This document shows, one piece after another, positions 15,083 to 21,179 of a stretch of DNA of 21,179 nucleotides. The notes below the pieces were generated by a model that searched no databases, was not told where the DNA came from, and saw only the letters and a program-made list of their open reading frames with translations. This DNA comes from Chloroflexota bacterium. GTDB lineage: Bacteria; Chloroflexota; Limnocylindria; Limnocylindrales; CSP1-4. Each line of letters begins with the position of its first letter. Position 1 is the first letter of the stretch. The position numbers were made by a program, and so were the translations under genes. The stretch spans positions 1 through 21,179 of the forward strand of contig JAKAMV010000063.1 of NCBI GenBank assembly GCA_021812735.1. Direction: 5' to 3'.

Positions 15083-15088
15083 TATGCT
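15083..15088 (+). promoter_or_regulatory. -10 element of the P-type ATPase gene, probably leaderless
   Basis: TATGCT lies 9 nt before ATG 15098, with no Shine-Dalgarno sequence between. TTGTCG at 15066-15071 is only 11 bp upstream, too close to be its -35. The promoter lies about 30 bp from the vapBC operator. Confidence 0.45.
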
Positions 15089-15097
15089 CGCCCCACG

Positions 15098-17629
15098 ATG
15101 ACCAACGCCGCGCCGCACCCCGGGACGCTGGCTGCGCACCCGGAGCTCACGCCGACGCCGGCGGGGGGCCTGACCGCGCAGGAGGCCGCTCGCCGGCGCG
15201 CGGCCGGCATGGGCAACGCGGCGCTGCCGCCGACCACGCGCACCTACGCGCAGATCCTGCGCGAGAACACCTTCACGTTCATCAACGACATCCTGTTCCT
15301 GCTGGGCGTCGCGCTCGTCGCGGTGGGCCGGCCCACGGACGCGGTGGTCTCGCTGGCGGTCATCTCCACCAACATCGTGGTGGGCATCGTCCAGGAGATC
15401 CGAGCCAAGCGGACGCTCGACCGGATCGCGCTCCTCACCCGCCCGACGGCGTCCGTGGTCCGCGACGGCCTGCCGGCCGCCGTGCCTCAGGACGACCTTG
15501 TGCTGGGCGACCTGGTGGAGCTCCACGCCGGCGACCAGGTGGTGCTCGACGGGCGGCTGGCGACCGGCAGCGTGGGCTTGGACGAGTCGCAGCTGACCGG
15601 CGAGAGCGACGTCGTGCCGAAGCGCCCCGGCGACGAGGTGCTCAGCGGCAGCTTCGCGGCCACCGGCAGCGGCCGCTACCGGGTTGAGAAGGTGGCGTCG
15701 GCCAGCTTCGCTAACCAGGTCACCGCGGGCGCCCGCTCGTTCCGGCGCGTCGTGACACCGCTCCAGGCCGAGGTCAACCTCGTGGTTCGGGTGGTGTTGG
15801 CGATGGTCGTCTACCTGGAGATCCTGCTTGTCGTCCGGGGCCTGGTGCAGGCGACCCGCCCGGGCGAGGTGGTGGCGGACGCGACGCTGCTGGCTGGTCT
15901 CGTGCCCAACGGGCTGTTCGTGTCGATCGCGGTGGCGTACGCGCTGGGCGCGATCCGGATCCTGCGGTTCGGCGCGCTGGTCCAGCAGGCCAACGCCATC
16001 GAGAGCCTGAGCCACGTGGACGTGCTCTGCCTCGACAAGACCGGAACGCTGACCGCGAACCGGCTCGAGGTGGACCGCGTGGTCCCGCTGGGCGACGCCA
16101 CCCCGGACGAGGCGGTGGCCGCGCTCGCCGCGCTGGCCGCCTCCGCGACGTCGGGCACCACGACGACCGCGGCGATCGCCGCCCGCTGGCCGACCGCGCC
16201 GCGGCCGCTCGCGGACGAGGTCCCGTTCTCCTCGGCGCGCAAGTGGAGCGCGGTGGCGTTCGCGGACGGCACCGGGCTCGTTGCCCTCGGCGCCCCGCAA
16301 TTCCTGCGCCGGTACCTCGCCACCCGCGGCGACGTGGAGGGTCCCGAGGACGCCGACCTGGATCCCGACGGCTGGACCGCGCTGCGCGGCGAGCTGGCCG
16401 CGCTCACCACCCTGGGGCTTCGCGTGCTCCTCGTGGCGACCCATCCCGACGCCAGCGCGCTGCCGCCCCACGCGGACGACGCCGCGGCCGCCCTGCCGCG
16501 GGGGATGCGGGCGCTGGGCCTCGTGGCGCTCCGCGACGAGCTGCGGGACGAGGCTGCCGAGACGCTGGCCTCGTTCCGGGCCAACGGCGTGCAGGTGAAG
16601 ATCATCTCCGGCGACGACCCGGAGACCGTGGTGGCGCTGGCGAGGCAGGCGGGGATCGCGGACCCGGCGGCCGTCTCCGGCGCGGACCTTGACGGTCTCG
16701 ACGACGCGCAGCTGGGCGTGGCGGCCGAGGAGACCACCGTGTTCGGCCGGATCACCCCTGCCCAGAAGGAGCGGCTGGTGGACGCGCTGCGCGCTCGGGG
16801 CCACTACGTGGCGATGATCGGCGACGGCGTGAACGACGTGCTCGGCCTCAAGCGGGCGAACCTGGCGATCGCGATGGGCAGCGGGACGCAGGCGACGCGG
16901 GGCATCGCGGACCTGGTCCTGATGCACGACTCGTTCGGCGCGGTGGCGGTGGCCGTGGAGGAGGGCCAGCGCATCCTCAACGGGATGCAGGACATCCTCA
17001 AGCTGTTCCTGACCCGCATCGCCACCGTGGCGCTCGTGGTGGTCTCGTCGCTGGTGGTGGTGGCGTTTCCCATCGAGCTTCGCAACGCCTCGGCGCTGAC
17101 GGTGTTCACCGTGGGGATCCCGACGCTGCTGCTGGCGCTCTGGGCCAGGCCGGGCCGGCGCGTCCGCGCCTCGCTGACCCGCACCCTCGCGACCTTCGTC
17201 GCGCCCGCGGCGATCGTGTCCAGCCTCGGCGGCCTGCTCGTCCTGAACGGCTCGCTCTACTTCGCGGGCGCCAGCGGCCTGCACTCGGGCAACTTCGTGG
17301 TGGCGCTCGACAATGCGCAGACGGCCCTCACGTCGTTCCTGGTGTTCGTCGGGCTGCTGCTGATCGTGTTCGTGGAGCCGCCCGTGCGGTGGTTCGCGGT
17401 GATCGAGCCGCTCACGACCGACCGGCGGCCGGCCCTCCTGGCGCTGGTTCTGGCGGCCGGTTTCGTGGTGACGCTGCAGCTCGGTGTCTCCCGCGCGTTC
17501 TTCTCGTTCGGGCTCCCCACCTCGCCTGACGTGGTGCTGGTGGTCGTGGCGGTGGTGGTCTGGACGGTGCTGGTGCGCGAGTTCTGGCGGCGCCGGCTGG
17601 TGGAGCGGTTCCTGGGCCTGGGGGGCTGA
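15098..17629 (+). CDS. P-type cation-transporting ATPase, CtpE-like
   Basis: An 843-residue integral membrane pump. Motifs in order: first TM pair about 58-100, actuator LTGES at 166-170, the M3-M4 pair about 225-290, phosphorylation site DKTGTLT at 313-319, KIISGDDPET at 501-510 and the hinge GDGVND at 575-580. A long hydrophobic C-terminal region from about 637 has several TM helices. There is no N-terminal metal-binding domain or CPC motif, so it is not a copper/zinc pump. The hinge continues VLGLK rather than the usual APALK, and TM4 has PNGL (270-273) in place of PEGL. The former resembles actinobacterial CtpE, reported as a Ca2+ transporter. The ion is not proven. The gene stands alone, divergent from vapBC. 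Confidence 0.92.
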   Translation: MTNAAPHPGTLAAHPELTPTPAGGLTAQEAARRRAAGMGNAALPPTTRTYAQILRENTFTFINDILFLLGVALVAVGRPTDAVVSLAVISTNIVVGIVQEIRAKRTLDRIALLTRPTASVVRDGLPAAVPQDDLVLGDLVELHAGDQVVLDGRLATGSVGLDESQLTGESDVVPKRPGDEVLSGSFAATGSGRYRVEKVASASFANQVTAGARSFRRVVTPLQAEVNLVVRVVLAMVVYLEILLVVRGLVQATRPGEVVADATLLAGLVPNGLFVSIAVAYALGAIRILRFGALVQQANAIESLSHVDVLCLDKTGTLTANRLEVDRVVPLGDATPDEAVAALAALAASATSGTTTTAAIAARWPTAPRPLADEVPFSSARKWSAVAFADGTGLVALGAPQFLRRYLATRGDVEGPEDADLDPDGWTALRGELAALTTLGLRVLLVATHPDASALPPHADDAAAALPRGMRALGLVALRDELRDEAAETLASFRANGVQVKIISGDDPETVVALARQAGIADPAAVSGADLDGLDDAQLGVAAEETTVFGRITPAQKERLVDALRARGHYVAMIGDGVNDVLGLKRANLAIAMGSGTQATRGIADLVLMHDSFGAVAVAVEEGQRILNGMQDILKLFLTRIATVALVVVSSLVVVAFPIELRNASALTVFTVGIPTLLLALWARPGRRVRASLTRTLATFVAPAAIVSSLGGLLVLNGSLYFAGASGLHSGNFVVALDNAQTALTSFLVFVGLLLIVFVEPPVRWFAVIEPLTTDRRPALLALVLAAGFVVTLQLGVSRAFFSFGLPTSPDVVLVVVAVVVWTVLVREFWRRRLVERFLGLGG

Positions 17630-17635
17630 CGGGCT

Positions 17636-17668
17636 GCCGGCGCCGGGCGCGTGCCGCCGGCGCCGGGC
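17636..17668. repeat. GC-rich direct repeat in the convergent spacer
   Basis: GCCGGCGCCGGGC occurs at 17636-17648 and 17656-17668, 20 bp apart, in the 68-bp gap between the convergent ATPase and the small acidic gene. Each copy contains the palindrome GGCGCC, so the RNA could fold, but no T-run follows. I do not call it an intrinsic terminator. Confidence 0.5.
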
Positions 17669-17697
17669 CGCGGATGGCGGGCGCGTGTCGCCGGCCC

Positions 17698-17988
17698 CTA
17701 CGCCTCGCGCACCACCCGGATCCCACGCTTCTCGGCGAGCGCCTGCACCCAGCCCGCGGCGTTCATCCCCGGGTCGCTCTCGCGATAGGGCTCGTCGTCG
17801 CCATCGTCCGCCCGCCCCGCGCCGCCGACCAGCGTCAGCGTGCCGCCATCGGCCGCCAGGTTGTCCAGCAGCCGCTCGAGGTCATCCTCGCCCACGGCCA
17901 CGAACCGCGCGCCCACGTCCACCGACACGGTGCCGTCATCGCCGGCCAGCACCGTGAGGTCCCCGCCCCGCGTCTCGCCGATGCCCAT
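17698..17988 (-). CDS. small acidic protein following tldE, unknown function
   Basis: A 96-residue acidic protein with an Asp/Gly-rich middle (GGAGRADDGDDEPYRES) between two more ordered parts. The N-terminal part is DLTVLAGDDGTVSVDVGARFVAVGEDDLERLLDNLAADG, probably beta strands and a helix. The C-terminal part is GWVQALAEKRGIRVV. I recognise no family. It starts at ATG 17988, 7 nt after the tldE stop, with only a weak GAGCGG as ribosome binding site, so it is likely expressed with tldD-tldE. It has no membrane segment or cysteine. It might be an accessory or substrate of the protease; only position supports this. Real coding is likely but not certain. Confidence 0.6.
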   Translation of the reverse strand: MGIGETRGGDLTVLAGDDGTVSVDVGARFVAVGEDDLERLLDNLAADGGTLTLVGGAGRADDGDDEPYRESDPGMNAAGWVQALAEKRGIRVVREA

Positions 17989-17995
17989 CGCCCGC

Positions 17996-19381
17996 TCAGC
18001 CGGCGCGCGTGGCGCCGGTGAAGCTGAACGACGCGAGCCGCACCGCGGGCACCGTGCACCCGCCGAGCATCCCGCGCAGCGTCCGACGCTCGCGACCCAC
18101 CGCCTCGACCCCCGCCAGCGCGTCGAGGTAGGACATCGTGAACCGCAGGTTGCGCACCGGCCCCACGATCCGCCCGCCCTCCACCAGGAACGTGCCGTCG
18201 CGCGTCATGCCGGTGACCACCACGCGCTTGGGGTGCACCGGGTTGGTGTAGTGGAACCGCGTGACCAGCAGGCCGCGGTCGAGCCCGCCGATCAGCTCCT
18301 CGAGGGTCGCCTCGCCCGGTGCCATCGCCATGTTGACGGGGAACGGGCCCCACGGGTTCGGGGCCGGGAGCCCATGGCCCGTCGAGCGGCGTCCGGCTCG
18401 GGCCGCCGTCTGCGTGTCGAACGCGAGGTCGCGGCAGACGCCCCGGTCCAGGAGGAGCAGCCGCTGCTTGGCGACCCCCTCCGCGTCGAAGCCCATCGGG
18501 AGGCCGGCTGGGTCGCGGCCGTCGTCGGTGATGGTCACCAGGGGCGAGGCGACCCGCTTGCCCGCCTCCCAGAACGAGCGGTCCTCGGCCACGGCCAGCG
18601 CGCCCAGGCCCAGGTAGCCCAGCATGTCCAGCAGGTCCACGACGGCGTACTGGTTGAGGACCACCGGGTAGTCGCCGGGCTCGAGGTCCACCGGGCTCGC
18701 CGAGAGGCGCGCGCGCTCGGCCGCCTCGCGCCCCAGCGCCGCGGCATCGATCCGCGTCGCGTCCACGGAGCAGTCCTCCGCGTACCCGGTCCCGTTCTCG
18801 GGGCCCATCGTCACGGTGAGCAGCTGGCTCGTGGTCCGGCGCTCGGCGGTGCGGATGCCCCGCGAGTTGGCGACCGCCACGGCCTCGGCGTCGGTGGAGA
18901 AGGAGCCGAACGCGGTGACGCCCTCGGCGTCGGCGGCGGCGATCACCGCCCGGGCCCCGTCCGCGCGGAGCTCCGGCGTGGCCCCGCCCGTGTCGTCGGA
19001 CCAGGCGGCCGCGACCGGCCCGGGGACAGCGCCGTCCGGGTCCGGCAGGCCGGCCCAGTCCTCGAGCTCCTCGACGTGGGCGGCGATGGCCGCGGCGCGC
19101 TCGACCAGGGCGCGCAGCCCCTCGGCGTCCGTGCGGCCGGTGGACGCGACCCCCACGCGCCGGCCCCGCGCCACCCGCAGGTTGACGAGCGCCTCGTTCG
19201 AGGTCACGTTCTGGTGGATCTCGGAGTTGGCGAAGCGCGTCAGCGCGGACTCGCCCGCGACCACGAGCGCCTCGGCCTCGGACACGCCGGCCCGCGCGGC
19301 CAGGCGCACGGCCTCCTCGGCGATGCGCAGGGCGACCCCCGGGTCCGCGGCCGCGCCAAGCGTGCGCGACGAGCTGCTCAC
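17996..19381 (-). CDS. tldE: TldE/PmbA-type metalloprotease subunit
   Basis: A 461-residue non-catalytic partner of TldD. Family features: LTRFANSEIHQNVTSNEALVNLRV near residues 45-70, VASTGRTD, and FDAEGVAKQRLLLLDRGVCRD. The conserved FDTQTAARAGRRSTGHG, the VNMAMAPGEATLEELIGG segment and the glycine-rich end follow. The Zn-binding HExxxH of TldD is absent, as expected for TldE. TldD and TldE form a heterodimer that trims peptides, for example in microcin B17 maturation and CcdA turnover in E. coli. The start is GTG 19381, overlapping the tldD stop (GTGA). A small acidic gene follows 7 nt later. Whether the substrate is a modified peptide here is unknown. Confidence 0.93.
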   Translation of the reverse strand: MSSSSRTLGAAADPGVALRIAEEAVRLAARAGVSEAEALVVAGESALTRFANSEIHQNVTSNEALVNLRVARGRRVGVASTGRTDAEGLRALVERAAAIAAHVEELEDWAGLPDPDGAVPGPVAAAWSDDTGGATPELRADGARAVIAAADAEGVTAFGSFSTDAEAVAVANSRGIRTAERRTTSQLLTVTMGPENGTGYAEDCSVDATRIDAAALGREAAERARLSASPVDLEPGDYPVVLNQYAVVDLLDMLGYLGLGALAVAEDRSFWEAGKRVASPLVTITDDGRDPAGLPMGFDAEGVAKQRLLLLDRGVCRDLAFDTQTAARAGRRSTGHGLPAPNPWGPFPVNMAMAPGEATLEELIGGLDRGLLVTRFHYTNPVHPKRVVVTGMTRDGTFLVEGGRIVGPVRNLRFTMSYLDALAGVEAVGRERRTLRGMLGGCTVPAVRLASFSFTGATRAG

Positions 19382-20820
19382 GACATCACCCCCACGCGCA
19401 CGTTGCGGAACCTGGCGCCGGACACCCCGTGGCCGACGTGGCCGGTCTGGGGCGGCTCCCCCTTGCCGCAGTTGGGCGTGCCCCACAGGCTCCACGAGCT
19501 CGCGTCGCCCACGGCGTCCATCGAGCGCCAGAGCTCGTAGGTGATGCCGGTGTAGGTGCCGTTGCGGTAGAGCTGACCCACCTTCCCGTGCTTGACCTCG
19601 CGGACGACCTCGGTGCCGAACTGGAAGTTGAGGCGCCGGTCGTCGATGGACCAGCTGCGGTTGGTCTCGAACAGCAGGCCGTCGTCGGTGTCCGCGACGA
19701 TGTCGTCGAAGCTCATGCCGGGCTTCGGCAGCAGGTTGACGTTGGTCATGCGGATGAGCGGGATGCGGTTCCAGCCGTCGGCGCGCATGGCCCCGCCCGA
19801 CTGGCGGCCGATCCGCGGCGCCGTCTCCCGGGAGGACAGGTAGCCGACGAAGATGCCCTCTTTGACCAGCGGGACCTGCTGGGCGGCGACCCCCTCGTCG
19901 TCCCAGCCGAACGTGCCGAGGCCGCCCGGGACGGTGGCGTCGGCCACGATGTCGCAAAGGTCCGAGCCGTAGCGGAAGCTGCCGAGCATGTCCGGCATCA
20001 GGAAGCTGGTCCCGGCGTAGCTGGCCTCGGTGCCGAAGGCGCGGTCCAGCTCGGAGGGGTGGCCGCAGCTCTCGTGAACCTGCATGTACAGCTGGCTCGG
20101 GTGGAGCAGGATCGTGCGCGTGCCCGAGGGCAGCGGCGGGGCGGAGAGCAGCTCCACGGCCTCGCTCGCGATGCGCTCCGCGTTGCCCGCCAGGTCCATG
20201 CCCCGGACGAACTCGTACCCGGAGGACGCCCACAGCCCGCCGTTGTCGGGGTAGCTGCGCCGCTGGTGCTCGTCGCCGTCGATGGCGTTGGCCTCGAGGC
20301 CGCTGCCGATGTGGGTGATGACCTGCTCGGTGTAGCTGCCGTCGGAGGCGGCGAAGGTCTTCTCCTCGCGCTGGGCGGCGTACATCGACTCCGTCCACGC
20401 GATGCCCTTGACGGCGCTCATCGCGCGGTCCGCCTGGAGCAGCGCGGCGATCTTGCGGTCCAGCGGGAGCTCGAAGGGGTCCTCGGCCACGGGCGTCACG
20501 TAGCGGCCGTGGGCAGGCGGCCGATCGTCGAGGACGACGCGGTTGCGGATGGCGGTGGCGCTGGCGCGGGCGATGCGCACGGCCTCCGCCGCCACGCGGT
20601 CCGCCTCGGCCGTCGTGAGGTCGCGGCTGGACGCGAAGCCCCACGCCCCGTCCACCACCACGCGGACGCCGAAGCCCTCGGTCTCGCTGGAGGCGACGCC
20701 CTCCACGCGAGCGGACTTGATGTTGATCGACTCCTCGAGGCGCCGGACCACGCGCACGTCTGCGTACGTGGCTCCCAGCGCGGTGGCCGTGTCGAGGGCG
20801 CGGCTCGTCAGGTCTCGCAT
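19378..20820 (-). CDS. tldD: TldD-type zinc metalloprotease
   Basis: A 480-residue catalytic subunit. The zinc-binding motif HESCGH (H249, E250, H254) sits in YMQVHESCGHPSELDRA. The third ligand is probably Cys451 in NCGKGEPPQTGHVGHG near the end. The N-terminal domain has the usual INIKSARVEGVASSETEGFGVRV and the C-terminal domain FGTEASYAGTSFL and GWDDEGVAAQQ. Length and order match the family. The start ATG 20820 is supported by TACCCT 8 nt upstream, which suggests a leaderless mRNA. The gene is first in the operon and is translated in coupling with tldE. No RiPP precursor or modifying enzyme is visible in the window, so the substrate is open. Confidence 0.95.
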   Translation of the reverse strand: MRDLTSRALDTATALGATYADVRVVRRLEESINIKSARVEGVASSETEGFGVRVVVDGAWGFASSRDLTTAEADRVAAEAVRIARASATAIRNRVVLDDRPPAHGRYVTPVAEDPFELPLDRKIAALLQADRAMSAVKGIAWTESMYAAQREEKTFAASDGSYTEQVITHIGSGLEANAIDGDEHQRRSYPDNGGLWASSGYEFVRGMDLAGNAERIASEAVELLSAPPLPSGTRTILLHPSQLYMQVHESCGHPSELDRAFGTEASYAGTSFLMPDMLGSFRYGSDLCDIVADATVPGGLGTFGWDDEGVAAQQVPLVKEGIFVGYLSSRETAPRIGRQSGGAMRADGWNRIPLIRMTNVNLLPKPGMSFDDIVADTDDGLLFETNRSWSIDDRRLNFQFGTEVVREVKHGKVGQLYRNGTYTGITYELWRSMDAVGDASSWSLWGTPNCGKGEPPQTGHVGHGVSGARFRNVRVGVMS

Positions 20821-20828
20821 CGCGGTCG

Positions 20829-20834
20829 AGGGTA
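20829..20834 (-). promoter_or_regulatory. -10 element of the tldD operon, probably leaderless
   Basis: On the minus strand TACCCT lies 8 nt before ATG 20820, preceded by CGTGCGCGG. This resembles the TACCCT elements at 3870-3875 and 8070-8075, which are preceded by CGTCGCGC. No -35 is evident. Confidence 0.45.
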
Positions 20835-21179
20835 CCGCGCACGGCAGGCGGGCGTCGCCGGGGACAACGGCATATCGGGGGCGTCCGCCTCGCGGCCTGG
20901 GGCCCGCCCGAGCGCACCCAGGGGATGAACGGGAGGTTCGACCGCCGCGCCACCCGCTCCGCGGCACCGCGCTGGAGCTGCCGCTGTGGCGCGGCCAGGG
21001 ACCGCCCCACCGAGCGGCTGAACCGGAGGTTCGAGCGCCCGTTCAGCCGCTCGGTGCCTCGGCGACACCCGGGCGGCGACACCCGGGCGGCGTACTGCCC
21101 ACCTGGCACGCCCAACCGCCAGTGCCCGCCCGCCAGCCCGCCCGCCCACCTGCCCCGCCCGCCGGCCCCGCACGTCGGG
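20835..21179. other. noncoding region upstream of tldD with repeats
   Basis: No convincing gene is present; open frames here are Arg/Ala/Pro-rich and show no domain. The region holds a dispersed 21-bp repeat (20926-20946 and 21019-21039), a perfect inverted repeat (21008-21056) and a 14-bp tandem duplication of GGCGACACCCGGGC (21061-21074, 21075-21088). The last 90 bases are a C-rich string of CCCGCC-like words with no recognisable element. A gene may start beyond the window. Confidence 0.6.
20926..21056. repeat. dispersed 21-bp repeat and perfect 16-bp inverted repeat
   Basis: TGAACSGGAGGTTCGASCGCC occurs at 20926-20946 and 21019-21039, differing at two positions. The second copy lies largely in the 17-bp loop of a perfect inverted repeat, CACCGAGCGGCTGAAC (21008-21023) against GTTCAGCCGCTCGGTG (21041-21056). 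The arms could form a 16-bp stem in DNA or RNA. No T-run follows on either strand. Confidence 0.8.

Noticed and set aside
15044..17284. Long minus-strand open frame opposite the P-type ATPase
   Set aside because: It is a mirror of high-GC codon bias, rich in Arg, His, Gln and Gly with no domain, while the plus strand has every P-type motif.
17630..17697. Intrinsic terminator between the convergent ATPase and the small acidic gene
   Set aside because: The GC-rich repeats could fold, but no T-run follows on either strand. I found no convincing intrinsic terminator anywhere in the window.
17840..20928. Long plus-strand open frames across the tld operon
   Set aside because: They are low-complexity shadows without recognisable motifs; the minus-strand TldD and TldE proteins account for the region.
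21019..21047. tRNA gene suggested by GGTTCGA, a T-loop-like word
   Set aside because: Flanking bases do not pair as a T stem, no acceptor, D or anticodon arms fit, and the same word recurs at 20926-20946 as part of a repeat.

Overview
The window is a very GC-rich (clearly above 70%), densely packed bacterial chromosome segment. Gene content and style point to the Chloroflexota, perhaps the Limnocylindria/Ellin6529-like lineages; this is an inference from protein style, not a phylogeny. Supporting signs are a SpoIIIAA/Ycf45-type ATPase with an R3H domain in a pdxST operon, an HNH protein next to a CCA-adding-type enzyme, a CtpE-like P-type ATPase, frequent GTG starts, and TAnnnT -10 hexamers only 6-9 nt upstream of start codons, which suggests leaderless mRNAs. 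Almost every gene looks chromosomal and housekeeping. No phage, insertion sequence, CRISPR array, rRNA or tRNA was seen.

Layout. 1-199: the 3' end of an unidentified plus-strand gene. 294-3532 (minus): an apparent operon HNH endonuclease > tRNA nucleotidyltransferase > TPR protein > UDP-glucose 4-epimerase, with its promoter at 3539-3547. 3648-3845 (minus): a 65-residue charged protein. 3936-5198 (minus): a methyltransferase fused in frame to a MOSC domain. It is divergent from 5304-6978 (plus), a TrpF-like TIM-barrel protein lacking the usual catalytic Cys, followed after 1 nt by a PfkB/ribokinase-family kinase. 6975-8063 (minus): a beta-lactamase-fold serine hydrolase, convergent with the kinase. 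8266-9018 (plus): a GbsR/MarR-type regulator. 9065-9267: a cluster of five short palindromes with 52/30/52/52-bp spacing. 9446-14303 (plus): pdxS-pdxT-GNAT-R3H ATPase. 14308-15011 (minus): a VapBC-type toxin-antitoxin pair with a candidate AT-rich operator. 15098-17629 (plus): the P-type ATPase. 17698-20820 (minus): tldD-tldE-small acidic protein. 20835-21179: noncoding, with a perfect 16-bp inverted repeat.

How genes work together. PdxS and PdxT form PLP synthase; the downstream GNAT-like and R3H ATPase genes are tightly linked, the last pair through a GTGA overlap. TldD and TldE form a heterodimeric metalloprotease, and a third small gene of unknown role follows 7 nt later. The TrpF-like/PfkB pair suggests an uncharacterised small-molecule step. 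Five gene pairs overlap by exactly GTGA, so translational coupling is common.

No clearly new defence or mobile system is visible. The most notable observations are the palindromic repeat cluster, the leaderless-promoter pattern, the methyltransferase-MOSC fusion, the TrpF-like/PfkB pair and the candidate vapBC operator. All function calls come from motif recognition by eye, without database searches.
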